From the NCBI RefSeq assembly GCF_003202435.1, contig NZ_QJHK01000013.1:88129-152128 (forward strand): a DNA stretch of 64,000 bases. Reading direction: 5' to 3'. Shown here piece after piece: positions 7,776 to 16,392 of this stretch. Origin of the DNA: Flavobacterium cheongpyeongense. GTDB lineage: Bacteria; Bacteroidota; Bacteroidia; Flavobacteriales; Flavobacteriaceae. Position 1 is the stretch's first letter. Each line of letters opens with the position of its first letter. A program made the translations under genes and the position numbers. The notes under the pieces were generated by a model that ran no database searches, was not told the DNA's origin, and was given only the letters and a program-made list of their open reading frames with translations.

Positions 7776-9911
7776 TTAGTTCACTGTCGCACCATTCGGA
7801 GCATCAGCATCAGGATTGATAAAAACCAATTTCCCTTCGGCATTTGTTGTCATTAAAATCATTCCCTGGCTTTCTACGCCGCGTAAAGCTCTTGGAGCTA
7901 AGTTGGCTAAAACAGAAACTCTTTTCCCGATGATTTCTTCCGGAGTAAAGCTTTCTGCAATTCCGGAAACAATGGTACGAACGTCGATTCCGGTATCCAC
8001 TTTTAGCACTAAAAGTTTGTTTGCTTTTGGCATTTTTTCAGCCTCCAGAATAGTTCCTACACGAATGTCCATTTTAGCAAAATCCTCAAACTGAATCAAA
8101 TCTTTTTGTGGTTCCGGCTGTTTGCTTTCGGCAAGATTAGCGGTTTTTGTTGCTTCCAATTTATCTATTTGTTTTTGTATTTCTTCGTCTTCTATTTTTG
8201 CGAAAAGCAATTCTGCCTCACCAATTTTATGTCCAGCCGGAATCAAATCGGAATGCTGAGCAATATCATTCCAACCCAACGTTTTATCAATAATAATGTC
8301 TTTTGCATCTGGGTTTTTCTCTTTTAGAAACTTGCTGAATCCTTCAAAATGTTCTTTCAGATCACTTAATTTAAGAATTCCTGAAAGCTTAGAAGCTGTA
8401 AATGGTAAAAACGGTTCAGCCAAAACGCTCAGAGCAGCAGCAATCTGTAAGGCCACATACATTTGGGTTTTTACCCGCTCCGGATTGTCTTTCATTACTT
8501 TCCAGGGCTCTTCATCTGCCAGATATTTATTTCCTAAACGGGCAACATTCATCAATTCGCCCAAAGCTTCACGGAATCTGTAACGTTCTACTGAACTTGA
8601 GATCACAGCCGGATAGGCTTTTAATTCAGCTAAAGTATTTTCATCAACTTCGGATAATTCATTTGGCGTTGGAATAACACCATCGTAATATTTGTTGGTT
8701 AAAACCACCACACGGTTAATGAAATTCCCAAAAATGGCAACCAATTCATTATTGTTTCTCGCCTGAAAATCTTTCCAGGTAAAGTCGTTATCTTTTGTTT
8801 CAGGAGCATTTGCTGTCAATGCATAACGCAAAACATCTTGTTTTTCAGGAAATTCATCCAAATATTCGTGTAACCAGACTGCCCAGTTTTTAGAAGTCGA
8901 AAGTTTGTTTCCTTCCAGATTCAAAAACTCATTTGCAGGCACATTGTCCGGCAAAATATAACTTCCTTCTGCTTTTAACATCGCCGGGAAAATAATACAG
9001 TGAAAAACAATATTGTCTTTACCAATAAAGTGAACCAGTTTGGTATCCTGATCTTTCCAATAAGGTTCCCAGTCTTTTCCTTCGCGAGCCGCCCATTCTT
9101 TTGTAGAAGAGATATATCCGATAGGCGCATCAAACCAAACATATAATTTTTTTCCTTCGGCACCTTCCACCGGGACATCGATTCCCCAATCAAGGTCACG
9201 CGTTACTGCACGAGGTTCAAGTCCGCCGTCAACCCATGATTTTACCTGTCCGTAAACATTAGGTTTCCAGTCGTTTTTATGTCCGACTAAAATCCATTCC
9301 TGTAAAAATTCAGTATAACGGTCTAAAGGTAAAAACCAGTGTTTTGTCGATTTTAAAATTGGGGTTTCTCCTGTTATCGTTGATTTTGGATTGATCAAAT
9401 CGGTAGCATTGAGTGTAGATCCGCATTTTTCGCATTGATCGCCGTAAGCTTCCGGATTATCACATCTCGGACAGGTCCCTACTACAAAACGATCCGCTAA
9501 AAATTGGTCAGCTTTTGCATCATACAATTGTTCTGTAACTTCTTCGATAAAATCACCATTTTTGTATAATTTTCTAAAGAATTCCTGAGCCGTATCATGA
9601 TGAATTTTTGCCGAAGTCCTGGAATAGTTATTAAATGATATTCCGAAATCAGCAAACGATTTACGAATAATGCCATCATATTTGTCAATAACTTCTTGTG
9701 GTGTCACTCCTTCTTTTTTGGCTTTCATCGAAATGGCAACACCATGTTCGTCGCTTCCGCAAATAAAAGCAACGTCTTTTCCCTGCAAACGAAGGTATCT
9801 CGAATAAATATCTGCAGGTACATAAACTCCTGCCAAATGCCCAATATGTATAGGACCATTCGTATAAGGTAATGCCGCTGTGATTGTATATCTTTTTGGA
9901 TTCTGAATCAT
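7776..9911 (-). CDS. metG: Methionyl-tRNA synthetase
   Basis: Charges tRNA-Met with methionine. With the start at 9911 the protein has 711 residues. It shows the HIGH motif (GPIHIGHLAG, residues 22-25), a zinc-binding CPRC...CEKC knuckle near residue 145, the KLSTS form of the KMSKS loop (NKLSTSKNW) and a C-terminal tRNA-binding OB domain (FAKMDIRVGTILEAEKM). This is the long class with the Trbp111-like appendix. An in-frame ATG at 9944 would add 11 residues, but a promoter box at 9932-9939 lies between the two ATGs, so 9911 is the better start. Confidence 0.97.
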   Translation of the reverse strand: MIQNPKRYTITAALPYTNGPIHIGHLAGVYVPADIYSRYLRLQGKDVAFICGSDEHGVAISMKAKKEGVTPQEVIDKYDGIIRKSFADFGISFNNYSRTSAKIHHDTAQEFFRKLYKNGDFIEEVTEQLYDAKADQFLADRFVVGTCPRCDNPEAYGDQCEKCGSTLNATDLINPKSTITGETPILKSTKHWFLPLDRYTEFLQEWILVGHKNDWKPNVYGQVKSWVDGGLEPRAVTRDLDWGIDVPVEGAEGKKLYVWFDAPIGYISSTKEWAAREGKDWEPYWKDQDTKLVHFIGKDNIVFHCIIFPAMLKAEGSYILPDNVPANEFLNLEGNKLSTSKNWAVWLHEYLDEFPEKQDVLRYALTANAPETKDNDFTWKDFQARNNNELVAIFGNFINRVVVLTNKYYDGVIPTPNELSEVDENTLAELKAYPAVISSSVERYRFREALGELMNVARLGNKYLADEEPWKVMKDNPERVKTQMYVALQIAAALSVLAEPFLPFTASKLSGILKLSDLKEHFEGFSKFLKEKNPDAKDIIIDKTLGWNDIAQHSDLIPAGHKIGEAELLFAKIEDEEIQKQIDKLEATKTANLAESKQPEPQKDLIQFEDFAKMDIRVGTILEAEKMPKANKLLVLKVDTGIDVRTIVSGIAESFTPEEIIGKRVSVLANLAPRALRGVESQGMILMTTNAEGKLVFINPDADAPNGATVN

Positions 9912-9931
9912 TGTATGAATTTTATTGGGTG

Positions 9932-9939
9932 CAAAAATA
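9932..9939 (-). promoter_or_regulatory. -7 box of the metG promoter
   Basis: Minus strand TATTTTTG, exact TAnnTTTG, 20 bases upstream of the ATG at 9911. It rules against translation starting at 9944. Confidence 0.6.
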
Positions 9940-9963
9940 AGCAATAGAATTGAGAATTTGTTA

Positions 9964-10012
9964 TTTCACCGAGAATCGCTGAGTTTTTAATCCCAAAGTC
10001 GCAGAGTTGCAA
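9964..10012. repeat. Degenerate cgcagag/cgcaaag-type intergenic repeat
   Basis: Short phrases of the type caccgagaatcgctgag and agtcgcagagttgcaaag fill the spacer between metG and the DUF1080 gene. Similar phrases appear at 20029-20085, 30207-30250 and 34687-34725. They look like decayed copies of one dispersed repeat. Confidence 0.5.
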
Positions 10013-10130
10013 AGCTTTTTAAATTAATGCCACAGATAAGCGATTAAAAAATGATTTTTTCTTCAACTAAAATTCACTTAACGAAACTGCAATTAGTGAT
10101 TGCGTAAAGTAATTGGCTGATAATCCTAAT

Positions 10131-11018
10131 TTATTTGAAATAATTTCCAAACTCAACGGGCATTTTACTTAATGGTTTTATTTTGATATTTTTATAGTAA
10201 ACTTCACAGGCTTCACTTTGCAATTGTATTTTTCCTTCGGTTAAAGGCATAAATTTTTCACCATCAAAATAACGGGAATTTTGTAAAACCATGACTACTT
10301 TTTTGTTAATTATATGAAGACTTTTTCCTTTAAAACAAACCAATTCTATTTCTGTCCAGCCGTTATTAGCTGTTTCAGCTCTCATTTTTCGCATGCAAAA
10401 TCCCGTATTTTCAGTATGCGTTCCAAACGGAATAAATGGTTGTCCTTCATCTGCTACGGCATTCATTCCTCCTTCGGGGAGATAGGCTTTGATATCAATT
10501 GCTGAATTAGCAATGTTCCAATAATCGCCAAAATGGCCTTCCATTATTTGAAACTCTTGTGATAACATCCAGGCCCGCCAGTAATCTACGCCCGCTTTCC
10601 CCTGCGAATGATATAACACACCAGCATCCATGAGTTTATTCGTTCTGGGTTCCCATTTTTTATTTCCAAATCTAACTTTTAGTTTAAGGTGATAGTTCTT
10701 GAAATTTTCTTTGGTGAACACGCAGCCATAATATTCGCCTGAGACTTTAAGTACATTTTCATCGTTTTCCCGAATCACCATAAACATATTGTTTACATTC
10801 TTATTATAACCAATAGGTGGTATTTCGTTTCCATTAACATCCGTTGGGATTTTACCGGAGTATCCGTTCTGGTGTTTATAACTTAGATACATGTCCCATT
10901 TACTGAGGTTGTGGTCTAATAAATTTATCCAGCCATCTTCGAATGAGTTTGTTGCTGTAGTTGCAGAAGTCAGGCTAAAAAGAAAGGAAAAAGCTATCAG
11001 AATGGAGTGTTTTTTCAT
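10131..11018 (-). CDS. DUF1080 (3-keto-disaccharide hydrolase-like) secreted protein
   Basis: A protein of about 295 residues with a signal peptide (MKKHSILIAFSFLFSLTSA). The body is a concanavalin-like beta-sandwich of the DUF1080 family: GWINLLDHNLSKWDMY near the N terminus, the central NYHLKLKVRFGNKKWEPR, DAGVLYHSQGKAG, and the closing GKIQLQSEACEVYYKNIKI. Members bind or cleave sugars such as 3-keto-disaccharides; the exact substrate here is unknown. The ATG at 11018 is preferred over the one at 11054 because it begins the signal peptide and because a TAGATTTG promoter box at 11052-11059 overlaps the earlier ATG. Confidence 0.87.
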   Translation of the reverse strand: MKKHSILIAFSFLFSLTSATTATNSFEDGWINLLDHNLSKWDMYLSYKHQNGYSGKIPTDVNGNEIPPIGYNKNVNNMFMVIRENDENVLKVSGEYYGCVFTKENFKNYHLKLKVRFGNKKWEPRTNKLMDAGVLYHSQGKAGVDYWRAWMLSQEFQIMEGHFGDYWNIANSAIDIKAYLPEGGMNAVADEGQPFIPFGTHTENTGFCMRKMRAETANNGWTEIELVCFKGKSLHIINKKVVMVLQNSRYFDGEKFMPLTEGKIQLQSEACEVYYKNIKIKPLSKMPVEFGNYFK

Positions 11019-11051
11019 AAGTGGTTTGATAATTAAGATAAAATGATTTCT

Positions 11052-11059
11052 CAAATCTA
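11052..11059 (-). promoter_or_regulatory. -7 box upstream of the DUF1080 gene
   Basis: Minus strand TAGATTTG matches TAnnTTTG exactly and lies 34 bases upstream of the ATG at 11018. Confidence 0.55.
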
Positions 11060-11341
11060 CAAAATAATGTCTCAGTTATAATGTCTTATTAATTCAAAAT
11101 CAGGTACCATTCTTGTATTTTATCTTTCTGAAATACTATAAGCATTGTGATCCGTTTTTTTAATTAAAAGATAATTTGCAAGAATAAAAAACGGTGAACC
11201 TAATCATCAGTAACCTTGAAATTTATCTAAAGTTTAAAAACTTACTTTTAAATAGAACCAGTTTAAACAATCACTACAGGTAAAATTTTCAAAATATATT
11301 TCGCAATCTTTACCATTCAAAAACAACAACAAAACAATTTT

Positions 11342-11569
11342 ATGAGCAAGACAAAACTTATCATTAATAAAAATGGATCAATTAAAATCGAAGGTGATTT
11401 TGAAATCATGGATTCAGAAGGAACTCTTTACGGACTGCAAGGAAGATCAGCATTAGGGCTTTGCCGTTGCGGATTATCAAATAACAAACCTTTTTGCGAT
11501 GGTGGGCACAGAAATAATTTCGAACATGATTCTGTAGCGTTTGATTTACCGCCCATGAAGACAAATTAG
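11342..11569 (+). CDS. CDGSH iron-sulfur domain protein
   Basis: A 75-residue protein with one CDGSH-type zinc-finger fold, which binds a [2Fe-2S] cluster through three Cys and one His. The ligands are visible as C41, C43, C52 and H56 in CRCGLSNNKPFCDGGH, matching the mitoNEET pattern CxC-x2-(S/T)-x3-P-xCDGxH closely. Such proteins are thought to shuttle clusters or electrons in the cytoplasm. It stands alone, with a terminator after it at 11594-11621. The 287 bases before it contain no gene and no clear promoter box. Confidence 0.92.
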   Translation: MSKTKLIINKNGSIKIEGDFEIMDSEGTLYGLQGRSALGLCRCGLSNNKPFCDGGHRNNFEHDSVAFDLPPMKTN

Positions 11570-11593
11570 TTTTTTGTTTTTTAAATACAGAAG

Positions 11594-11621
11594 CCACATT
11601 TTTTTAGGATGTGGTTTTTTT
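11594..11621 (+). terminator. Terminator after the CDGSH gene
   Basis: Stem CCACAT/ATGTGG with a 9-nt loop, followed by seven T residues. Confidence 0.75.
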
Positions 11622-11760
11622 GTTTACAGTATTTGAATTGTTATTTTTCGTTGAAGATTACTTTTTTATTAGATTCTGGAATTTTAACAATATGAAAAGG
11701 CTGCGTCATTACTAATGTATCATCTCCTTTTTATTAGTTTATAAACTTCTCCAGTTTTCT

Positions 11761-12663
11761 TTAAACATAAAGTTCCCCTTTCATGGTTATCACAGAAGAA
11801 CCGCCAACCAAAATATCATTTTCCCTTATCATGACTTCAATAACAGAAGGCTGATTTAATTTTACGCCCTGTAAAATCTTGTATTCTGTGTTTAGTTTTG
11901 CCTGTTTTTTAGAAGTCAAAAAACCAATTAACGGACCGGCGGCAGTTCCGGTAGCAGGATCTTCATAAATTCCGATTACAGGATTGAAGAATCTGGCTTC
12001 GGCAATGTTGCCTTCCTTTTGATTTGAAATAGTAAAGCAGTAAAATCCTTCGGATTGATATTCTTTTGAGATTTCGATTAAAAGCTTGTGATCAGGAACA
12101 ATGCTGTTTAAGATCTGACTGTTTTTTATCGGAACCATGATATGAGCGACCTCCGTTTTTACAATTGTCGGGACAAAATCATTGCTGTCTAAATCTTCCA
12201 TTTTTAAGCCAAGAGCCACAGCCAGTTTATAAGTTGGGATTTCCTTTTTGATAACAGCTGTTTTTTGATGCATTTGCACAACAGGATCGTAAGTAACCGA
12301 ATCGAAATTTACCGTTAATGCAATCGGTGATTGTTTCATGATTACAAATTTGCTGTTTTCCTGTTGCTCCTCAAAGATGGGCATTTTTTTGAGCAAAGCA
12401 CCACATACTGCACCCAGTAAATTATGACCGGCACCATCTATTTCGATTCCGGTTGGGGTAAACGAACGAACATTTAATGCTTTTTGTTCCTTTGAATAAT
12501 AAACAAATGAAGTTTCAGAATAACCAAATTCCTTAGAAATATCCTTATAGGTTTGAAGTGCTAAATCGCCATCAGTAAAAACAACAGATAATGGATTTCC
12601 TTTGTAACTTTTATTTGAGAATACATCTAAAACATAATATTCTAATACTTTTCTGTCTGTCAT
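11761..12663 (-). CDS. PhzF-family isomerase-like protein
   Basis: A 300-residue member of the PhzF/diaminopimelate-epimerase fold, built of two similar halves. The first half has VLDVFSNKSYKGNPLSVVF and the block FTPTGIEIDGAGHNLLGA, whose Glu is at the place of the PhzF catalytic acid. The second half has the phosphate-like loop EDPATGTAAGPL. PhzF itself isomerises a phenazine precursor, but no phenazine genes are nearby, so this is one of the many family members of unknown substrate. Single gene, transcribed alone on the minus strand. Confidence 0.88.
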   Translation of the reverse strand: MTDRKVLEYYVLDVFSNKSYKGNPLSVVFTDGDLALQTYKDISKEFGYSETSFVYYSKEQKALNVRSFTPTGIEIDGAGHNLLGAVCGALLKKMPIFEEQQENSKFVIMKQSPIALTVNFDSVTYDPVVQMHQKTAVIKKEIPTYKLAVALGLKMEDLDSNDFVPTIVKTEVAHIMVPIKNSQILNSIVPDHKLLIEISKEYQSEGFYCFTISNQKEGNIAEARFFNPVIGIYEDPATGTAAGPLIGFLTSKKQAKLNTEYKILQGVKLNQPSVIEVMIRENDILVGGSSVITMKGELYV

Positions 12664-12796
12664 ACTTTCCTATCTTAGACTTTCAAACCTTTTTAGAGGG
12701 AATAAAATTACGGTTTATTCTTGTATTTCACTTATAAGATTAACCTTCCATGCGTTATTTTAGTATTACTTTATGATTAAAAGTTCGCTTTTCTAA

Positions 12797-12895
12797 TTAA
12801 AGTATTCTTTTTTGTTCAGCACTTACGCTTATTGTTTTTTTAAGTCTCGAAATTCGGGTTTTTTCCTGTTTGGCACTCATAATCAAGTGGATCAC
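12797..12895 (-). pseudogene. Out-of-frame C-terminal tail of the YdeI/OmdA gene
   Basis: Directly after the premature stop of the gene at 12892-13353, the neighbouring minus-strand frame encodes VIHLIMSAKQEKTRISRL and continues to KRIL and a TAA at 12797. This is the conserved end of the OmdA domain. Adding a single A to the run of five A residues at about 12899-12903 would give APSYKKVVIHLIMSAKQEKT and one continuous product of about 185 residues. It is therefore either a real inactivating deletion or a homopolymer error in the sequence. Confidence 0.85.
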
Positions 12896-13353
12896 GACTT
12901 TTTGTAAGATGGTGCCTGTTTGTCAAAAAATTCCCAGGCAGGTTTATTGGTTTTGAATTGTTTTTCAAATTCGGGATCGAGGATATAAGCTTCTTTTTCG
13001 TGTGAATAAATTCGGGAACGTTCTCCAGATCTGAATTCGAAAGCTTTTAGACCGGCTTCAGTCATGAGTCCTGCTTTTGTAAGCTGTTCAACTTTTTTGA
13101 TATTAATCGCACTCCAGATGCTGGATTTCTTTCTCGGTGTAAACCGAATCGTATAACTTTCATCGTCAATAGTTTTTCGAATACCATCTATCCAGCCAAA
13201 ACAAAGTGCCTGATCTACAGATTCTGACCAGGATATCGTTGGTTTTTTGCAGCTTACTTTATAAAAACCAACCAATAATTCGGTTTCGGTTTGGTGATGC
13301 TTTTCCAGCCATGCTCTGAAATTTTCCTGGGTTGGGAAGAAGGTTGGTCTCAT
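12892..13353 (-). CDS. YdeI/OmdA-family protein, truncated by a frameshift
   Basis: The readable product has 153 residues and belongs to the YdeI/OmpD-associated family (bacteriocin-protection type, function poorly known). It shows the N-terminal FFPTQENFRAWLEKHH, the central KPTISWSESVDQALCFGWIDG, then IRFTPRKKSSIWSAINI, and ends abruptly at APSYKKS in the middle of the OmdA domain. The missing part is present in another frame immediately downstream. The start overlaps the stop of the TlpA-like gene by four bases, so the two form an operon. If the frameshift is genuine, the product lacks its last 30 or so residues and may not fold properly. Confidence 0.85.
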   Translation of the reverse strand: MRPTFFPTQENFRAWLEKHHQTETELLVGFYKVSCKKPTISWSESVDQALCFGWIDGIRKTIDDESYTIRFTPRKKSSIWSAINIKKVEQLTKAGLMTEAGLKAFEFRSGERSRIYSHEKEAYILDPEFEKQFKTNKPAWEFFDKQAPSYKKS

Positions 13354-13844
13354 TTTTTATATTTCGTAATAATGTCTTTTATTACCTCTGACGTAAGTTC
13401 AAAACCATTTAAGATAGGATAACCTTCCCAACGAACAATGCCATCCGGATCTATTAAGATGCAATGAGGAATTCCTTGAACTTCCAATTTATTGTACATT
13501 GTTCTTCCGGTATCTATGGCACTGTAATATTCTATTTTAGGAGTCTCGAGGGCATTTATAGCTTCTTTTGATTCATCGCTGATTCCGATTACCACCAGCT
13601 CATTCTCGAATTCTTTTTTGAAGCGGTTTAATTCAGGTATGGCTATTTTGCACGGACCGCACCAGGTTGCCCAAAAATCAATCAGAATAAATTTTCCTTT
13701 TGTTTCAGGTTGGTCCGAAATCCATTTTTCTACATCTAGTTTAGGTGCTTTTTGATTAATAATTGATTTAGCCCAAAGTCTTTTTTGTTGTGCCAATGTA
13801 TTTAAGACCATTAAACAGGTTAATACGAGTATCGTTTTTTTCAT
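13350..13844 (-). CDS. TlpA-like thioredoxin-fold protein
   Basis: A 164-residue exported thiol-disulfide oxidoreductase of the TlpA/ResA type. It has an N-terminal signal peptide (MKKTILVLTCLMVLNTLAQ) and the redox motif WCGPC within FWATWCGPCKIA near residue 60, followed by the family's VVIGISDE strand and the cis-Pro-containing GIPHCILIDPDG. It would reduce or exchange disulfides in the periplasm; the partner is unknown. It is the upstream gene of a two-gene operon with the YdeI-like gene. Confidence 0.92.
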   Translation of the reverse strand: MKKTILVLTCLMVLNTLAQQKRLWAKSIINQKAPKLDVEKWISDQPETKGKFILIDFWATWCGPCKIAIPELNRFKKEFENELVVIGISDESKEAINALETPKIEYYSAIDTGRTMYNKLEVQGIPHCILIDPDGIVRWEGYPILNGFELTSEVIKDIITKYKK

Positions 13845-14120
13845 GCGGTTTGTGATATTTTGGTTTAGTAATGTTTTTTATATCTTGTTCTTTCTTATTG
13901 TTAATCAAGGAAGCTAAATCAAAACAACTGATAATTGATATTTTTTCATTTAAGTTTTATTTTTTATAATATTTTCGTGTAAACTAATAATGGTTTAGCA
14001 AAGATTCTTTTAATTGATTTTCAAATTCTTTTACTGTAATATTTTTTTGGATTTAAGGCTAAAATACTCTTTTTTAATGTTGAAAATTTGACACAAAACC
14101 AATTTTCTTACGAAAACGAG

Positions 14121-14207
14121 ATTGCGTTAGGGATAGAGGCGGTATCCTTTTGCCGGCGAAGTAAGGCAAAAGATAAAGCCGAAAGCCCGCCCCGGAGGGT
14201 AACGCCC
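14121..14207 (+). repeat. Structured dispersed repeat, copy 1
   Basis: The element has an outer stem GCGTTA/TAACGC (14124-14129 with 14200-14205) and an inner stem TATCCTTTTGCC/GGCAAAAGATA (14143-14154 with 14165-14175). It contains the phrase GAGGCGGTATCC that recurs, slightly changed, in copy 2 at 35955-36036. It is distinctly richer in G and C than the surroundings. The remainder of the 426-base gap between 13845 and 14270 shows nothing recognisable. Confidence 0.75.
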
Positions 14208-14270
14208 AAAAAATAATTATTATTCAGTTTCTTATATTTGCAGACGAAATTAATGATAAGCAAAGAAATC

Positions 14271-14438
14271 ATGGCAAAAGGACCTGAAAAAAACACCAAA
14301 AACAAGGCTTTGCATACCAAATTGCTAAACCGGAAAAAGGCAAAACTTCAGGAGGAGAAAAAAGAACGTGCATTACGTTTGAAAGCCTTAGTAGCAAAAA
14401 TGAATGAAAGGAAGAGCAGCGATGGTGATGCTATATAA
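14271..14438 (+). CDS. Small basic protein
   Basis: A 55-residue, strongly basic protein (MAKGPEKNTKNKALHTKLLNRKK at its start, written here in part as MAKGPEKNTKNKAL). It is almost all Lys, Arg, Glu and Ala, with a likely single long helix from residue 15 to 48. Function unknown; the charge suggests nucleic-acid or ribosome contact, which is inference. The ATG at 14271 is chosen over the one at 14238 because the composition becomes protein-like there and the region before it is a structured repeat. Confidence 0.65.
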   Translation: MAKGPEKNTKNKALHTKLLNRKKAKLQEEKKERALRLKALVAKMNERKSSDGDAI

Positions 14439-14505
14439 ATTAGATTGTATTTCTTTTCTGTTTTATTTTAACTGAAATTTACAATCAATCCCAAAACAAA
14501 TCAAA

Positions 14506-15048
14506 ATGGAAGAATTCGGTAGAATAATAGTTTCAGAAACGGCAATGAAAAGTGAAAATCTTCAGGATGTCATTCACTCAAATATTTCGGTAATCAATTT
14601 AATGCGCGAAGAAGGTGTCGATGACGAGTTCATTCACGAAGATGCGTTGATGAGTTATTATCTGGATTATTACTGGTCACAATATGCCGAAGGAAATTTT
14701 GCCCAATTTGTTTATAAATCTGGCTGGAATAAAGAACTGAACGAATTAATCGAAGAAGGCCTCGCATTAATTGGTGCCGAAAAACATTTGGAATTGTTTC
14801 AGAATCAGGCTAAAAGAGTTAAATTGCTGAGTAGCGTTAAAATTGATAAATTCTTAAAGGGCAAATTCGAAGGAGTAAACCCAACAAGAGATTTGCTTAA
14901 TAGTGATACTTTTTTCGAATTAGATGAAAACTTAGTTGAACTCAATGCAGCGTTTTTAAAAAACCATCCTGATTTTGAAGTGCTTCCGGTAGATGAGATA
15001 TTTTCAGTTTTAGAAGAATTTATAGGGCATGAAATCAAGAAAGCCTGA
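14506..15048 (+). CDS. DMP19/DUF4375-like protein
   Basis: A 180-residue acidic, helical cytosolic protein. The segment YYLDYYWSQYAEGNFAQF (about residues 48-65) resembles the signature YxxDxxxSxxxNGGFxQFxYN of the DUF4375 family, which includes the DNA-mimic protein DMP19 of Neisseria. The remainder is a run of amphipathic helices rich in Glu and Asp, which fits that family. Only the family-level resemblance is seen; a DNA-mimic role is not shown by the sequence. Single gene. The 185 bases after it show no convincing gene. Confidence 0.6.
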   Translation: MEEFGRIIVSETAMKSENLQDVIHSNISVINLMREEGVDDEFIHEDALMSYYLDYYWSQYAEGNFAQFVYKSGWNKELNELIEEGLALIGAEKHLELFQNQAKRVKLLSSVKIDKFLKGKFEGVNPTRDLLNSDTFFELDENLVELNAAFLKNHPDFEVLPVDEIFSVLEEFIGHEIKKA

Positions 15049-15199
15049 TTAATTACCAATTTTTCAAACCATAAATTTTGCGATTCTGCAGGATAGTTGA
15101 CTTTATAAAATTGCTTTGAATATCCCGGAGCATTTAGCGAATCTTTGCACAATAAGTTCATTTTTTGGATTTTATGTAAAAATCTTTGTAAGAAAATTT

Positions 15200-15207
15200 T
15201 ATATTTG
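15200..15207 (+). promoter_or_regulatory. -7 box upstream of the lipoprotein gene
   Basis: TATATTTG, an exact TAnnTTTG match, 26 bases before the ATG at 15234. Confidence 0.55.
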
Positions 15208-15233
15208 GATGCTCCCAAATACTAAAATCAACT

Positions 15234-16160
15234 ATGAAAATTAAAACCTGCACCATTCTCATCGGGATCTTTATGTTTTTTAGCTCCTGTGATAAGAATA
15301 AAAAACCAGCCATTGATGAAAAAGAACCAGATTTATCAGAGCAGGTTCAGCCTGAAAATCTAAAATATAAACCAGTCAAAAAACTTCTTTTTAAAGACAA
15401 TGATGCGATACTACTATCTGAAGAATTGGATTTGAAACTCTTAAAAAGAGCAGTCGTAAATCTAAATATCAGGTATTCTGATTTAAGAATCAACGAAACA
15501 ACTTCTGTTAGTTATAATGATGAAATTGCTTTTTTTGTCATTACTTATTTAGTTAAAACAGAAGAGCCGGAAAAGCCAAATACAGGAGAGGATAACCCGG
15601 GTGATTATTTCGAAAGAAAATACCTTTTTGTCAATAAAGAAGACGGGAAAATCATTGCTCAGGAAACAGATTTTAATCTGAGTTACAATGAAAATGAAGG
15701 AATGCATTTCTCTAAGACCTATATCCTTAAAGACCTAATTCAGTTAAACGAAAATATTACAGGAGTTGCATTTTATACCGAAGAAGCTTCCGGAAGCCGT
15801 GTAAGTTTATATTCTCAGCAAAAATTTACAGTAATTGCCTTAATAAATGATAAAATTAAAAAGTTGTTGTATGAATATCCTATTCGGAAAACGCAAGGAG
15901 ATTCAAACGGTGGAGGCTCTTTTGAATTGGAAACATTAGAAACAGGATTAATAATTTCTGATACAGAAACAAATGGTTTTTTAGATTTAATTGTATCAAA
16001 AAATTTTTCATACGAAGCGGCTGTAGAAGCAGATGAAGAAAAAGGTACAGATGAACAAAGTACCACTAAAGTCAAAAAAGAATCTGAAAGGATAAAATAT
16101 AACGGAAAAATGTATGTGTTTAAAAAAGATGACCGATACAGGTTTCTGGATTATGATTAA
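15234..16160 (+). CDS. Lipoprotein of unknown function
   Basis: A 308-residue protein with a lipoprotein signal: hydrophobic stretch CTILIGIFMFF then the lipobox FSSC with Cys near residue 19, followed by charged DKNKK. The mature part is rich in beta strands and charged residues. Blocks include YKPVKKLLFKDNDAILLSEE and DDRYRFLDYD at the C terminus. I do not recognise a family. It is probably anchored in the outer or inner membrane facing the periplasm. It is transcribed alone from its own promoter box. Confidence 0.75.
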   Translation: MKIKTCTILIGIFMFFSSCDKNKKPAIDEKEPDLSEQVQPENLKYKPVKKLLFKDNDAILLSEELDLKLLKRAVVNLNIRYSDLRINETTSVSYNDEIAFFVITYLVKTEEPEKPNTGEDNPGDYFERKYLFVNKEDGKIIAQETDFNLSYNENEGMHFSKTYILKDLIQLNENITGVAFYTEEASGSRVSLYSQQKFTVIALINDKIKKLLYEYPIRKTQGDSNGGGSFELETLETGLIISDTETNGFLDLIVSKNFSYEAAVEADEEKGTDEQSTTKVKKESERIKYNGKMYVFKKDDRYRFLDYD

Positions 16161-16345
16161 AATTTCTGAAGCTTTGTAAACTAAAAATCGTATAAGACGA
16201 AATGCTTTTATCCTTACATAAGATTAATTTGCTTTTGGGGAAAAACATTTGCGAATCTCTGTGCAACATTAATCCAATTTTGCGTAACATTTTTCTGATT
16301 ACATTTTCCTCTAAAACTTTGTCGTAATCTTAGGAAACATTTCCT

Positions 16346-16353
16346 TAAATTTG
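16346..16353 (+). promoter_or_regulatory. -7 box of the serS promoter
   Basis: TAAATTTG, exact TAnnTTTG, 39 bases before the serS ATG. A TTTG lies 24 bases further upstream, near the expected -33 position. Confidence 0.6.
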
Positions 16354-16392
16354 CTTCCGTTATAAAAAATACAATAGTATAAAAACCAAACT

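Noticed and set aside
11761..12663. A phenazine pathway suggested by the PhzF-like protein.
   Set aside because: No other phz gene is near, and PhzF-like proteins of unknown role are common.
14121..14207. A tRNA or CRISPR repeat at the GC-rich hairpin.
   Set aside because: No cloverleaf and no regular spacer-repeat array; it is a single copy of a dispersed hairpin element.
14805..15218. Minus-strand frame antisense to the DMP19-like gene, with a protein-like stretch in 15049-15218.
   Set aside because: Most of it overlaps a better supported gene on the other strand. The remaining 50 codons have no motif I recognise, so it may be a chance frame or an old remnant.
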